From contig NZ_WKKH01000009.1 of assembly GCF_009674725.1 (NCBI RefSeq), positions 95,469 to 159,468 on the forward strand: 64,000 nucleotides of DNA, written 5' to 3'. The translations under genes were made by a program, and so were the position numbers. Shown one piece after another: positions 19,092 through 28,836 of the stretch. Numbering within the stretch: position 1 is the first letter of the stretch; each line of letters opens with the position of its first letter. Source of the DNA: Pedobacter petrophilus. GTDB lineage: Bacteria; Bacteroidota; Bacteroidia; Sphingobacteriales; Sphingobacteriaceae. The notes below the pieces were generated by a model that had not been told where the DNA came from, searched no databases, and worked only from the letters and a program-made list of their open reading frames with translations.

Positions 19092-19171
19092 TTAACCACA
19101 GATATGCAGGATGGGCACAGAGAAAAGCTATGCGCCTAAATCCGTGTTTATCTGTGTCCATCTGTGGTTAA
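19092..19171. repeat. imperfect inverted repeat (TTAACCACAGAT type)
   Basis: ATTAACCACAGAT on the left and ATCTGTGGTTAAAAT on the right bound an 80-base element with further partial matches inside (GGGCACAGAGAAA against the complement of TTTATCTGTGTCC). It lies between two converging genes. A related tract, TTAACCACAGAAACACAGA, appears near 42366, which suggests a dispersed intergenic family. Confidence 0.75.
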
Positions 19172-19173
19172 AA

Positions 19174-21300
19174 TCATGATGCTAATATCTTATCTGGTGT
19201 GATCGGCAAAGTTCTGATTCTCTTACCAGTTGCATTAAATACGGCATTGGCTACAGCAGCCGAGAAACCAATCAACGCAATTTCTCCCATTCCTTTTGCA
19301 CCCATTGGATTGATATAAGGATCTGGCTTATTGATAAAATGAACCTCAATTTCAGGAATATCTGCATTTACCGGAACGTGATAATCCGCAAAGTTGTTAT
19401 TGATGTATCTTCCAAAGCGATGATCGATAATTGATTCCTCTGTCAGTGCCATTCCAACGCCGCCAACTGCACCACCAACCATCTGGCTTCTTGCCGTTTT
19501 CGGACTTACAATAGTGCCCGAATCTCCGACAGAAACGATTTTATCAACTTTAACTACACCTGTTAAGCTATGTACTTTCACCTTCACGAAGTGGATAGAA
19601 AAAGAATACATCGAATATTCATCCCGCTCCTTTCCTGCCTGGCTTTGTTTGGTTACTTCAATAGAGGGCAGATTATTTTTCTTTAGTACATCTGCGAAGT
19701 TTGCTGTTGCATCCATATTGGAGTTTGCAGCTAGTTCTGCAACGGTAGATTTTAAAGCCACACATACATCATTAACAGCAGACCCTACTGTAGACAACGT
19801 TGCAGAACCACCCTGACTTGGCGCCTGAGGCAATGAAGAATCACCCAGTTCAAATTTTATTTTGCCTGCCGGAATTTTCAATACCCGGCTGGCAATAAGC
19901 GTCATGCCTGTACCCGTTCCCGGACCAATATCACTTGTTGCACTTTGAAGCACCAAAGATCCATCAGCTTTTAAAATCCCTTTCACGCTTGCCCTGCCCC
20001 TGTTCGCATTGAAAACGCCAATACTTACGCCATATCCCATTTTCCACTGCCCGTCAACCAAACTCCCAGGTTTGTTTTTGCGTTCGCTCCAGCCAATTTT
20101 CTGCGCACCAACCCGATAAGCTTCCTTTATGTTTTTATCTGAAAATGGTTTATCGCGTTGCTGGTCTTTCTCCGGATCATTTTTGATCCTGAATTCAAGC
20201 GGGTCCATATCCAGTGCATGAGCCATTTCATCAATTGCACTTTCAAGGGCGAATGCTCCGGTTGCTTCCCCGGGTCCACGCATCCAGATTGGTACGCCTA
20301 AATCAACAGGAACAACAGTATATTGTGTATTTACGTTATCGCATTGATACATAAATTTCGCCATGTTCACCACCCCTTCAGTAAAGTTTTCGTAAACCGA
20401 AGTTTCACCAAAAGCCCTGTGCGTAATGCCAGTCAGCGTTCCATCTTTCTTAGCGCCTAATCCAATGGTTTGAACAGCTGCCGGACGGTTGCCAACCATG
20501 GTAAACATCTGCATCCGGGTAAGTACAAGTTTAACCGGTTTACCAATTTGCCGGGAGGCCATCACTGTCGCAATTTCTACCGGCCAGGTTCTGAGCGCCA
20601 TCCCGAAACCACCGCCAACAAATTCAGAATTAACCTGAATATTCTCGATAGGAATTTTAAAAACATTTGCTATAGTACCTTGGGTAGCCTTCACGCCCTG
20701 CGTTTTAGCATAAACAACTACCTGATTATTGGTTCTCCAGTCTGCAATAATTCCGTGCAATTCCATAGGATTATGGGTCTCAATCGGAAGATGGTACTTC
20801 TCTTCTACCTTCACCTCGGCCGTTTGATAAGCATTTTCTATCCCACGCTTGTAATCGGGCTGGCCCTGCAGTTTTTTTGCCTGAGCATCGCCAACCGCTT
20901 TTTCGAAATCGGTGTTAAATGCATCTTTCGTATAAGTTGCCTTAACCAGAGAAGCAGCATAGGTTGCCCGTTCAAAAGTATTTGCAACAACTATGGCAAT
21001 CGGCTGCCCGTTATAAAAGATTTTATCGGTATAAAAGATTTTCATTGCTGAACCACCTTCCTGCTCATAAGCTGGCGCTGAAGGTTTGTTCAAATGCGAA
21101 ACCACGGAAATTACTCCGGGGGCTTTTTCTGCCGCCCTGGTATCCAGAGAAGTGATTCTCCCTTTAGTGATTGTACTGGTAACCAATACGCCGTATGTTA
21201 ACCCCGGAAGTTCGTATTCTGCAAAATATTTAGCTTTCCCCGTTACTTTGAAAATACCATCTACACGGTCATTCTCGTCTTTTATTAATCTTTTTTCCAT
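19174..21300 (-). CDS. paoC: periplasmic aldehyde oxidoreductase, molybdopterin subunit (PaoC-like)
   Basis: Large catalytic subunit of a xanthine-oxidase-family enzyme (708 residues; E. coli PaoC is about 732). It binds the molybdenum cofactor and oxidises an aldehyde. Visible are the N-terminal aldehyde oxidase a/b hammerhead-like domain (VTGKAKYFAEYELPG), the Mo-binding segments GGGFGMALRTWPVEI and RGPGEATGAFALESAIDE, and the C-terminal catalytic-glutamate motif AKGMGEIALIGFSAAVANAV. It has no signal peptide of its own and would be exported with the Tat-signal-bearing small subunit. Gene order small-FAD-large and the 2-base gap match paoABC. The substrate is inferred. Confidence 0.9.
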   Translation of the reverse strand: MEKRLIKDENDRVDGIFKVTGKAKYFAEYELPGLTYGVLVTSTITKGRITSLDTRAAEKAPGVISVVSHLNKPSAPAYEQEGGSAMKIFYTDKIFYNGQPIAIVVANTFERATYAASLVKATYTKDAFNTDFEKAVGDAQAKKLQGQPDYKRGIENAYQTAEVKVEEKYHLPIETHNPMELHGIIADWRTNNQVVVYAKTQGVKATQGTIANVFKIPIENIQVNSEFVGGGFGMALRTWPVEIATVMASRQIGKPVKLVLTRMQMFTMVGNRPAAVQTIGLGAKKDGTLTGITHRAFGETSVYENFTEGVVNMAKFMYQCDNVNTQYTVVPVDLGVPIWMRGPGEATGAFALESAIDEMAHALDMDPLEFRIKNDPEKDQQRDKPFSDKNIKEAYRVGAQKIGWSERKNKPGSLVDGQWKMGYGVSIGVFNANRGRASVKGILKADGSLVLQSATSDIGPGTGTGMTLIASRVLKIPAGKIKFELGDSSLPQAPSQGGSATLSTVGSAVNDVCVALKSTVAELAANSNMDATANFADVLKKNNLPSIEVTKQSQAGKERDEYSMYSFSIHFVKVKVHSLTGVVKVDKIVSVGDSGTIVSPKTARSQMVGGAVGGVGMALTEESIIDHRFGRYINNNFADYHVPVNADIPEIEVHFINKPDPYINPMGAKGMGEIALIGFSAAVANAVFNATGKRIRTLPITPDKILAS

Positions 21301-21302
21301 GA

Positions 21303-22286
21303 TTAAGCTTTTGATTTTGCTACGGTTAATGCCTCGATAATTGAATTTGGAGCCATTTGAAGTTTAAAGTTGTTTTCTCCAAAACCCTTTGCATCAGTCA
21401 TGGCCAGTTTTGCAGCCTGCTCAAAGTTTTCAGCTGAAGCTTCTTTACCTTTCAAAAAGTTTTCTGCAGCAGTTAAACGCCAGGGCTTATGTGCCACACC
21501 GCCCATTGCCAGGCGTACATCTTTAATCTTATTATCTGAAAGTTCTAAAGCAGCCCCAACAGATACTAATGCAAATGCATAGGATGCCCTGTCTCGTACC
21601 TTTAAATAATAAGAATTTTTATTCAGATTATTATTCGGAATTTCCAGTCTGACAATCATTTCATCAGCCTTTAAATTATTGTCTAACTGAGGCGTATCTC
21701 CCGGTAAGCGATGAAAGTCTTTAAATAAGACTTTACGTTCTCCTTTTGCATTTGAAAGTACTACCGTGGCATCTAAAGCGACTAGGGCAATACACATGTC
21801 GCTGGGGTGCACAGCAATACACTGGTCTGAAGTACCAAAAATTGCATGCATTCTATTGAACCCGCCAATTGCGCCACAACCGGATCCTGGCTGTCTTTTA
21901 TTGCAGGGCATCTCTGTATCATAGAAATAGCCACATCGGGTACGTTGCATCATGTTTCCGCCAACGGTTGCTACGTTTCTCAATTGAGCAGAAGCACCAG
22001 CGTTTAATGCCATAGCGAGTAATGGAAGTTTTTCTTTAATCAGCGCATGTTCAGCAACTGCGGTATTGGATGCCAGTGCGCCAATAATGATCTGATCTCC
22101 AACGGCCTCAATTTGCTTTAACGGTACATGATTAATGTCGATCAGTTTCTCTGGCGATGTTACCCCTCTTTTCATCAAATCAATCAGGTTGGTACCACCT
22201 GCAAGGAACTTGGAATTTTTATCTTTCGATATCAGGTTGAGTGCTGATTTTGAAGTTGTTGTTCTTAGGTATTGGAAATTAATCAT
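21303..22286 (-). CDS. paoB: aldehyde oxidoreductase FAD subunit with [4Fe-4S] site (PaoB-like)
   Basis: Medium subunit (327 residues) carrying FAD. The FAD-binding PCMH segment has FLAGGTNLIDLM and the adjacent ATVGGNMMQRTRCGYF. Four cysteines spaced as in E. coli PaoB (TRCGYF, MPCNK, GSGCGA, SDQCIAVHPSD) should bind the additional [4Fe-4S] cluster typical of PaoB and absent from ordinary xanthine dehydrogenases. The C-terminal CO dehydrogenase flavoprotein domain follows. It overlaps the upstream gene by 4 bases, indicating coupling. Confidence 0.92.
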   Translation of the reverse strand: MINFQYLRTTTSKSALNLISKDKNSKFLAGGTNLIDLMKRGVTSPEKLIDINHVPLKQIEAVGDQIIIGALASNTAVAEHALIKEKLPLLAMALNAGASAQLRNVATVGGNMMQRTRCGYFYDTEMPCNKRQPGSGCGAIGGFNRMHAIFGTSDQCIAVHPSDMCIALVALDATVVLSNAKGERKVLFKDFHRLPGDTPQLDNNLKADEMIVRLEIPNNNLNKNSYYLKVRDRASYAFALVSVGAALELSDNKIKDVRLAMGGVAHKPWRLTAAENFLKGKEASAENFEQAAKLAMTDAKGFGENNFKLQMAPNSIIEALTVAKSKA

Positions 22287-22906
22287 GCTTTCATTCCTCC
22301 TTTCGACACTTCAACAATCGCATCAACGATATTTGGATAAGCACCACATCTACAGATATTTCCACTCATATACTCGCTGATTTCTGAACGTGAACTGGTA
22401 TGGCCTTCACTTACGCAAGCTACCGCGGACATAATTTGACCGGGGGTACAATAGCCACATTGAAAACCATCATATTTAATGAACGCAGCTTGCATGGGAT
22501 GTAGTTCTTCGCCATTAGCCAAGCCTTCGATTGTGGTAATTTTTTTACCTTCATTCATTACGGCTAAACTTAAACATGAATTTACCCTTTCGCCGTCTAC
22601 ATGCACCGTACAGGCACCACATTGGCCATGGTCACAACCTTTTTTTGTACCCGTTAAGTGCAGCTCTTCTCTTAAATAATCTAGCAGCGTTACCCGGGGT
22701 TCAACTGCTGTTTTATATGCCTTATTGTTAACGGTTAAATTGAGTGGGATTTTTTCGAAAAGTTCAGCGAAACGTTCATCGGCCTGATTTTCTGCTGCTT
22801 TTACTGCAACTGTTGGTGTGAGGGCGATAGCAGTAATGATTGAGCTCTTTTTGAGGAAGTCTCTCCTGCTGCCTCCCTGATTCGGTTTCTGATCAGATGA
22901 TTGCAT
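22283..22906 (-). CDS. paoA: aldehyde oxidoreductase [2Fe-2S] subunit with Tat signal (PaoA-like)
   Basis: Small electron-transfer subunit (207 residues). The N-terminus holds a twin-arginine motif (SRRDFLKKSS) and a hydrophobic stretch, so the assembled complex should go to the periplasm. The plant-type [2Fe-2S] site is GCDHGQCGACTVHVDGERVNSC and the second cluster site is GFQCGYCTPGQ with GNICRCGAYPNIV. It is the first gene of the three-gene operon. No XdhC/PaoD-type cofactor insertion gene lies nearby. Confidence 0.93.
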   Translation of the reverse strand: MQSSDQKPNQGGSRRDFLKKSSIITAIALTPTVAVKAAENQADERFAELFEKIPLNLTVNNKAYKTAVEPRVTLLDYLREELHLTGTKKGCDHGQCGACTVHVDGERVNSCLSLAVMNEGKKITTIEGLANGEELHPMQAAFIKYDGFQCGYCTPGQIMSAVACVSEGHTSSRSEISEYMSGNICRCGAYPNIVDAIVEVSKGGMKA

Positions 22907-23170
22907 AAATTTTGTTTTGTAGTATTGTGCAGATTTAAAGATCGTGATTCTTGTGCTCAGATTTCGTTGATTAAAGAATTTAGAATAATTCTATGAAGTA
23001 AAATTTATGTGTCATTTCGAAGCGCAATGTCGCATTGAACAAGTGATTTTATCAACTGATTAATGAAGTCTGAATGGAAATTCTGAGTTCATTAACCAGC
23101 AACAAGGGTGTATATTGATAATACCTGAAATAATTTCTTAAAATGTGAAGTCATTTTCTAATTTTATGAA

Positions 23171-23821
23171 ATGGAAGAAACAAAACCTTTATCAGATTTA
23201 TCAGCGGAAGAGCAACGGGTATTAGGATCATTAATAGAAAAAAGCAGAACCACGCCAGATTATTATCCGATGACACTGAACAGTTTAATTGCAGCCTGCA
23301 ACCAGAAAAGTTCCAGAAACCCGATTGTAAACTATGATGAAGAAACGGTAACGCTCACGCTTAATTCACTAAAAATAAAAGGTTTAATCTCCACAGCTAC
23401 AGGTGGTTCCAGCAGAACAATTAAATACAAACATAATCTTGGAATTGTTTATCCGCTAGTTCCATCAGCACTTTCTATCCTTTGTTTGCTGCTGTTACGC
23501 GGTCCACTAACGCCCGGCGAAATCAATAGCACCTCTGCCAGGCTATATGAATTTGAGCACATAGAAGAGGTATTAGAACAACTCACAAAGTTATCTGCCG
23601 GGGAATCGGCGTTTGTAAAACAATTGCCTAAGCGGCCCGGACAAAAAGAAGCCCGCTTTGTTCATTTGTTAGGTGCGCAAATTGAGGTGCCGGAAACAGA
23701 GACTCAGGTACCAGAAACAACGATTTCCCAACCCGGTGAAGCATTGGAAAATCGTATTTCGAAACTCGAACAGGAAGTGGAAGACCTGAAGGAATTGGTT
23801 AATTTATTAATGGATAGGTAA
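23171..23821 (+). CDS. YceH-family (DUF480) protein
   Basis: The 216 residues form two winged-helix units as in YceH: the first with EEQRVLGSLIEKSRTTPDYYPMTLNSL (about 10-36), the second around PSALSILCLLLLRGPLTPGEI. The C-terminus (about 190-216) is a predicted coiled coil (ENRISKLEQEVEDLKELV). The family's function is unknown; the fold suggests DNA or protein binding. It is convergent with fabF, with only 3 bases between stops. Confidence 0.9.
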   Translation: MEETKPLSDLSAEEQRVLGSLIEKSRTTPDYYPMTLNSLIAACNQKSSRNPIVNYDEETVTLTLNSLKIKGLISTATGGSSRTIKYKHNLGIVYPLVPSALSILCLLLLRGPLTPGEINSTSARLYEFEHIEEVLEQLTKLSAGESAFVKQLPKRPGQKEARFVHLLGAQIEVPETETQVPETTISQPGEALENRISKLEQEVEDLKELVNLLMDR

Positions 23822-23824
23822 ATT

Positions 23825-25075
23825 TTAAGCTTCGTATTTCTTGAAAATTGTACTGGCAACATGTCCGCCGAAACCGAAAGTATTGTTCAGTACGTAGTTA
23901 ATTTCTTTTTTAACTGTCTTGCCAAGCACAATATTTAGGCCTTCCGGAATTTTTTCATCCAATTTTTGGGTATTAATCGTAGGTGGGATAATGCTATCTC
24001 TAATGGCTAAAATGCTAATTAAACTTTCAACTGCACCGGCAGCGCCTAGCAGATGACCTGTCATGGATTTAGATGCTCCAACAATGACCGGCGAATCTCC
24101 AAAAACATTTTTAACAGCATTCAGTTCGCTTAAATCGCCAAGGCCGGTTGAAGTTGCATGGGCATTAATGTAATCTATTTTGTCGGCCGAAATTCCTGCA
24201 TCATTCAGAGCTTTCTTCATTCCCAAGGTCGCACCAATTCCATCCGGAGGCGTTCCCGTTAAGTGATAAGCATCTGCGGCCATTCCGCCACCTACAATCT
24301 CTGCATAAATATGCGCACCGCGGTTAATGGCATGCTCCAACTCTTCCAAAATCAAAGCGCCTGCGCCCTCTCCCATTACAAATCCATCTCTGCTTTCATC
24401 AAAGGGTCTTGATGCTGTCTCCGGACTATCATTTCTTTTGGATAAAGCCTGTGCTGCATTGAATCCACCAACTGAAGCTTCTGTAATTGCCGCTTCAGAT
24501 CCTCCCGCAACCATTACATTTGCTTTTCCCAACCGTATAGTATCAAAAGCATTGATGATTGCAGTGTTCGAAGATGCACATGCCGATACGGTACAATAAT
24601 TTGGGCCACGTAATTTATGTCGAATAGAGATTGCACCTGCAGCAATGTCTACAATCATTTTTGGGATGAAAAACGGACTGAACCTTGGCGTGCCATCGCC
24701 TTGATGAAATTCGGCTAATTGCTGCTCAAAGGTAGAAATCCCGCCATTTCCAGTTGCCCAGATTACACCAACCTCTGCAAGTTGATCATCACTCATTGTA
24801 GTGAAATCTAATCCTGCATCTGCAATTGCCTGATCGGTTGATGCGATGGCATATTGTGTAAACGTATCATATTTTCTGGCTTCTTTTTTGTCTAAAAAAG
24901 ATTCAGGATTAAAGTCTTTTACTTCGGCAGCAAAATGAGTTTTAAACTTACTGGTATCAAACTTGGTAATCGGACCTACGCCGCTTTTACCAGCTAAAAT
25001 ATTTTTCCAAAAGATTTCTACTGTGTTCCCGAGCGGCGTTATTGCGCCTAATCCTGTTACAACTACTCTTTTCAT
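23825..25075 (-). CDS. fabF: beta-ketoacyl-ACP synthase II
   Basis: Condenses malonyl-ACP with acyl-ACP in fatty acid elongation. The 416 residues have the KAS II Cys-His-His triad: Cys in CTVSACASSN, His in NAHATSTG and His in GASKSMTGHLLGAAGAVE, plus the C-terminal NNTFGFGGHVAS. It stands alone, without acpP or rnc beside it as is usual for the housekeeping fabF, so it could be a second copy. That cannot be decided from this window. Confidence 0.94.
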   Translation of the reverse strand: MKRVVVTGLGAITPLGNTVEIFWKNILAGKSGVGPITKFDTSKFKTHFAAEVKDFNPESFLDKKEARKYDTFTQYAIASTDQAIADAGLDFTTMSDDQLAEVGVIWATGNGGISTFEQQLAEFHQGDGTPRFSPFFIPKMIVDIAAGAISIRHKLRGPNYCTVSACASSNTAIINAFDTIRLGKANVMVAGGSEAAITEASVGGFNAAQALSKRNDSPETASRPFDESRDGFVMGEGAGALILEELEHAINRGAHIYAEIVGGGMAADAYHLTGTPPDGIGATLGMKKALNDAGISADKIDYINAHATSTGLGDLSELNAVKNVFGDSPVIVGASKSMTGHLLGAAGAVESLISILAIRDSIIPPTINTQKLDEKIPEGLNIVLGKTVKKEINYVLNNTFGFGGHVASTIFKKYEA

Positions 25076-25331
25076 GCTAATTATTTTTTTGGGTTACTTA
25101 TAATTGAGCAACCGATTTTTTATTTTCTTGGTTTAATTAATCTTTTTGGTATCCTGATAAACTCATTTTGATCCGGGCGATATGCTGATCAACGTCCCTC
25201 AAATGTTAAGAATGCCCGTTTATTATTCCGGGCGCAAATATCATGATAATAAGGTTTAAAGCGATTTTCTTTTTTATATTCCTCAATCCTGTTTTATAAC
25301 TAATTATCAGTCAGATTTTTATATTTAATCA

Positions 25332-25925
25332 CTAAGTGCTTAGGTTATTAATATATGCCGTTGAAGATTCTAAAAGCAATTCGCGGGTTTCATGAGAATT
25401 GGTTAATCGGGAAATCATTATTCCGCCTTCAATCATGGCGATAATGGTTAAGGCAATCTGTTCCGGATGATAACGGGAGGCGATCTCGTTATTTGCAATT
25501 CCATCCTGAACAAGACCAGTCATCCGGTTCTTCCAGGATAAGAGTGCATTCAATGCTTTTTCGCGGAGCGCCGGATGCGTATCGTCAGCATCGATGGAAG
25601 TATTTAGAACCGGACAGCCACCTGGAGATATTTTACCGGCAATTAAACCCTGATAGGCAATTACATAAGCTAGTAATTTTCCCTTTGCAGTGTGCTGATT
25701 ATTCATTTCTGAAATGATTTTCATCTCAACACTTTGAACATTGTAGTCAAAAGCAGCTAAGGCGACTTCGTCCTTATTGGCAAAATTCCCATAAATGCTG
25801 CCTTTAGTCAATCCGGTCGCATCGGTAATATCATTCAAGGAAGTTCCGGCATATCCTTTCCTATTAAAAATAGGCGCTGTTTTTTCTATAATAAAACCCC
25901 GTGTTTTTTCTGCTTTACTCATCAC
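25332..25925 (-). CDS. TetR/AcrR-family transcriptional regulator
   Basis: The 197 residues have an N-terminal helix-turn-helix (about 23-58, GYAGTSLNDITDATGLTKGSIYGNFANKDEVAL) and a helical ligand-binding C-terminal domain containing GGCPVLNTSIDADD, as in the YxaF/LmrA-like group. It probably represses a nearby or its own gene. The nearest candidates are the AraC gene and the SDR pair to the right, transcribed divergently. The start ATG is preceded by a second Met only one codon away. Confidence 0.9.
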   Translation of the reverse strand: MMSKAEKTRGFIIEKTAPIFNRKGYAGTSLNDITDATGLTKGSIYGNFANKDEVALAAFDYNVQSVEMKIISEMNNQHTAKGKLLAYVIAYQGLIAGKISPGGCPVLNTSIDADDTHPALREKALNALLSWKNRMTGLVQDGIANNEIASRYHPEQIALTIIAMIEGGIMISRLTNSHETRELLLESSTAYINNLST

Positions 25926-26081
25926 ATCAAATTAATAGTTCAAATATATACCAATCGGTATTTTAATTCGTTATAAGGGAGTAGAATTTCTGTATAAAGA
26001 AGTGCAGATAGAGATTGCACTGCTATATTAGTATCTGAACCCATACTTGACTATTAGGTTTGAATTTTGTAAGTTTGATTC

Positions 26082-26993
26082 ATGAACACCACAGAAACTA
26101 TTGCGGATTTCTACCAGAAAAAATTCAGTTTAGTACCCAGTGATTTACAGGAAAACCTGGGTCATTTCAATGTTTTCCGCTTGGAAGACTGCCATCGCGA
26201 AGATACCGGGCAAATGAGTTACAGCCGACGCGACTTCTACAAAATTTCACTTATTAGCGGTCATAATATTTACCATTATGCTGACAAAAGCATCGAGATT
26301 AATGGAACAGCGTTAATGTTTTTTAATCCACTGGTTCCTTACACCTGGGAGCTGGCAAGTGGCGCAAGAGAAGATTCTGTTGGGTTCTTCTGTATTTTTA
26401 CAGCAGACTTTTTTAATGAAAAAATTCGTGGAGACATTGGAGACCTGCCGATGTTTATTCAAGGTGGCAAGCCTGCATATATTCTGAATGACCAGCAGAC
26501 CAGGGAGATATCAGCTAACTTCATTAAAATGCTGGAAGAAGTAAATTCCGATTATATCTATAAGTATGATCTGATCAGGAATTACATTACAGAGATTACT
26601 CATTTTGCTTTAAAAACCCAGCCTTCAGAGACACTATTTAAACACCCCAACGCGAATTCCAGAATCACCACCGTATTTACAGAGTTACTTGCCCGCCAGT
26701 TCCCGATAGAGACAACGAGCCAGCGGCTCTCTATGCGATCAGCTAAGGATTACGCAGCACAATTATCTGTGCATGTAAACCACCTCAATAGGGCGATTAA
26801 AGAAACCACCGGAAAAACAACAACACATTATATCACCGAGCGTTTATTGAGTGAAGCAAAGGCATTACTCAAACATACCGATTGGAATATAGCCGAAATA
26901 AGTTATTGCCTTGGCTTTGAAGAACCCACCCATTTTAATAATTTTTTTAAGAAATTAACAAAATTAACACCTACATCCTTTAGAATTGTTTGA
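26082..26993 (+). CDS. AraC-family transcriptional regulator
   Basis: The 303 residues have an N-terminal cupin-like sensory region (about 1-165) and a C-terminal double helix-turn-helix (about 205-303), with AAQLSVHVNHLNRAIKETTGKTTTHYI and the second HTH NIAEISYCLGFEEPTHFNNFFKKLTKLTPTSFR. It precedes the two short-chain dehydrogenase genes in the same direction, a common arrangement in which the AraC protein activates the SDR. The ligand is unknown. Confidence 0.93.
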   Translation: MNTTETIADFYQKKFSLVPSDLQENLGHFNVFRLEDCHREDTGQMSYSRRDFYKISLISGHNIYHYADKSIEINGTALMFFNPLVPYTWELASGAREDSVGFFCIFTADFFNEKIRGDIGDLPMFIQGGKPAYILNDQQTREISANFIKMLEEVNSDYIYKYDLIRNYITEITHFALKTQPSETLFKHPNANSRITTVFTELLARQFPIETTSQRLSMRSAKDYAAQLSVHVNHLNRAIKETTGKTTTHYITERLLSEAKALLKHTDWNIAEISYCLGFEEPTHFNNFFKKLTKLTPTSFRIV

Positions 26994-27075
26994 ATTTCGT
27001 AATCATCAGTTTGATTGCCGTAATAGATAATCCTCATTCCTACAGTAATTTTGTCTTATTAAAAAAGATAAAATC

Positions 27076-27915
27076 ATGGGAATTAAAAAAGTTTGGTTTG
27101 TAACTGGTGCATCAAAAGGCTTGGGGCTGAGTTTAGTTAATCAATTACTAAGCGCAGGTCAGTTTGTCGCAGCAACTTCCAGAAATAAAGATAATTTAAA
27201 TGCCGCTGTAAATACCAATGCGGAGAACTTTCTCCCCTTAGCGGCAGATTTAAATGACGAGTTAAGCGTAGGGCAAGCGATCAATGCTACCATCGCCATG
27301 TTTGGTAGAATAGATGTAATAATTAATAATGCCGGCTATGGAATTGGGGGTAGTATAGAGGAACTTACGGATGAGGAAACCCGAGACAGTTTCAATATCA
27401 ATGTATTCGGCACACTGAATGTAATCAGAAAAGCTATTCCTTATCTAAGAGCGCAAAAATGAGGACACATTATTAACATTTCTTCAATTGCCGGTATCAA
27501 TGGCGCAACTGGCTGGGCAATCTACTCGGCTACAAAAGCGGCTGTGATTGCGTTCTCTGAAGTATTGGCCGAAGACGTCAAAGCTTTTGGGATAAAAGTA
27601 ACTGTTGTGGCTCCGGGTGCATTCAGAACAAGTTTCCTTACCCCAGAATCGCTAACGCTTCCTAAAAATCCGATTGAAGATTATGAAGATGTCCGGAATG
27701 TTCATGAGCGATATTTAAAAATGGATGGCGCACAAATTGGCGACCCTGAAAAAGCCGCGGCAGCTATGATTTCTTTGGCAAGTATGCCAAACCCTCCTGC
27801 TCATTTACTCCTTGGAAATGATGCGCTGACAAGAGCTACCGGAAAGCTTGAAGCATTGACCGAAGAATTTAGAGTGTGGAAGGCAATTACAATTTCCACA
27901 GATTTAGATGAATAA
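27076..27915 (+). pseudogene. short-chain dehydrogenase/reductase interrupted by an in-frame TGA
   Basis: One continuous frame of 280 codons encodes an SDR collinear with the next gene, but codon 129 (27460-27462) is TGA. The first part has the cofactor motif VTGASKGLGLS and NNAGYG. After the stop the frame continues GHIINISSIAG and the catalytic YSATKAAV. The neighbour has Ser (TCC) at the aligned position, so one C-to-G change of a TCA codon explains the stop. The product would be truncated before the catalytic Tyr/Lys. A restart at the ATG at 27544 would lack them too. A sequencing error is possible. Confidence 0.88.
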
Positions 27916-27978
27916 TTCTGCATTTGAATCTTTTGCAAACCCCCATTAATAAAGTTAAAAATAAAATCTAAAGTAATT

Positions 27979-28815
27979 ATGGAAAGTAAAAAAGTATGGT
28001 TTGTAACCGGCGCATCAAAAGGCCTCGGACTAACATTAGTTAAAAAATTATTAGAAATTGGTTACCGCGTTGCAGCAACTTCCAGGAATCTAAACGACTT
28101 GTCAAAAGCAGTAGGAGAAAACGAAAATTTTCTACCCTTATCAGTCGACTTATTAAGTGAAAAAAGTGTGGAAACCGCTGTGGGCGAAGCCTTAAGTAAA
28201 TTCGGGCAGCTTGATGTTGTTGTAAACAACGCCGGGTACGGGATGCTTGGTGCGCTGGAAGAACTGAGCGACAAAGAGGCCCGGGAAAACTTTGATGTAA
28301 ATGTTTTCGGTTCCCTGAATGTGATCAGGAAGGTACTGCCTCAAATGAGAAAACAACAGTCCGGCCATATTTTCAATATTTCATCTATTGGGGGCTTCTC
28401 GGGTAATTTCCCCGGCTTCGGAATCTACTGTGCTACGAAATTTGCCGTGGCTGGTTTTACAGAATCGTTAGCTGCTGAAGTAAAAGCTATGGGTATAAAA
28501 GCTACAGTGATCGAACCGGGTTATTTCAGAACGGAGTTTCTTACTTCAGGTTCTTTAGCCGTTCCTTCTAATCCGATAGACGCTTACAAAGAAGTTCGTG
28601 ATTCGCAGGCTGCACACCAGAATGACATTAATAATCAACAACCTGGCGACCCCGCCAAAGCTTGTGATGTAATAATTGCTGCAGCCGAAAGTGAAAATGT
28701 ACCGCTGCATTTGTTTCTAGGTCCGGATGCTTATACCCTTGCAGATGCAAAAATAGCTGACTTGCAAAAGGATATGGAGGATTGGAAAGCTTTAGCTACA
28801 GCCACTAATTTCTAA
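27979..28815 (+). CDS. short-chain dehydrogenase/reductase
   Basis: Intact paralogue of the preceding broken gene (278 residues). Rossmann NAD(P) motif VTGASKGLGLTLVKKL (about 9-24), NNAGYGMLGALEEL, the catalytic Ser in FNISSIGGFSG and YCATKFAVAGF with the catalytic Tyr and Lys are all present. The Arg/Asn after beta-2 (TSRNLNDL) suggest NADP preference. The substrate is unknown; the tail IADLQKDMEDWKALA matches the group often placed beside AraC regulators. The tandem pair arose by duplication. Confidence 0.93.
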   Translation: MESKKVWFVTGASKGLGLTLVKKLLEIGYRVAATSRNLNDLSKAVGENENFLPLSVDLLSEKSVETAVGEALSKFGQLDVVVNNAGYGMLGALEELSDKEARENFDVNVFGSLNVIRKVLPQMRKQQSGHIFNISSIGGFSGNFPGFGIYCATKFAVAGFTESLAAEVKAMGIKATVIEPGYFRTEFLTSGSLAVPSNPIDAYKEVRDSQAAHQNDINNQQPGDPAKACDVIIAAAESENVPLHLFLGPDAYTLADAKIADLQKDMEDWKALATATNF

Positions 28816-28836
28816 TATCACGCCATTATGAAGCTT

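Noticed and set aside
20470..21051. 193-codon plus-strand ORF inside the molybdopterin subunit gene
   Set aside because: It is antisense to a clear conserved coding region, with no domain, and its composition looks like reverse reading of codons.
27460..27462. In-frame TGA read as selenocysteine
   Set aside because: The neighbour paralogue has Ser there, the position is not catalytic, and no SECIS-like hairpin or selenium genes were seen.
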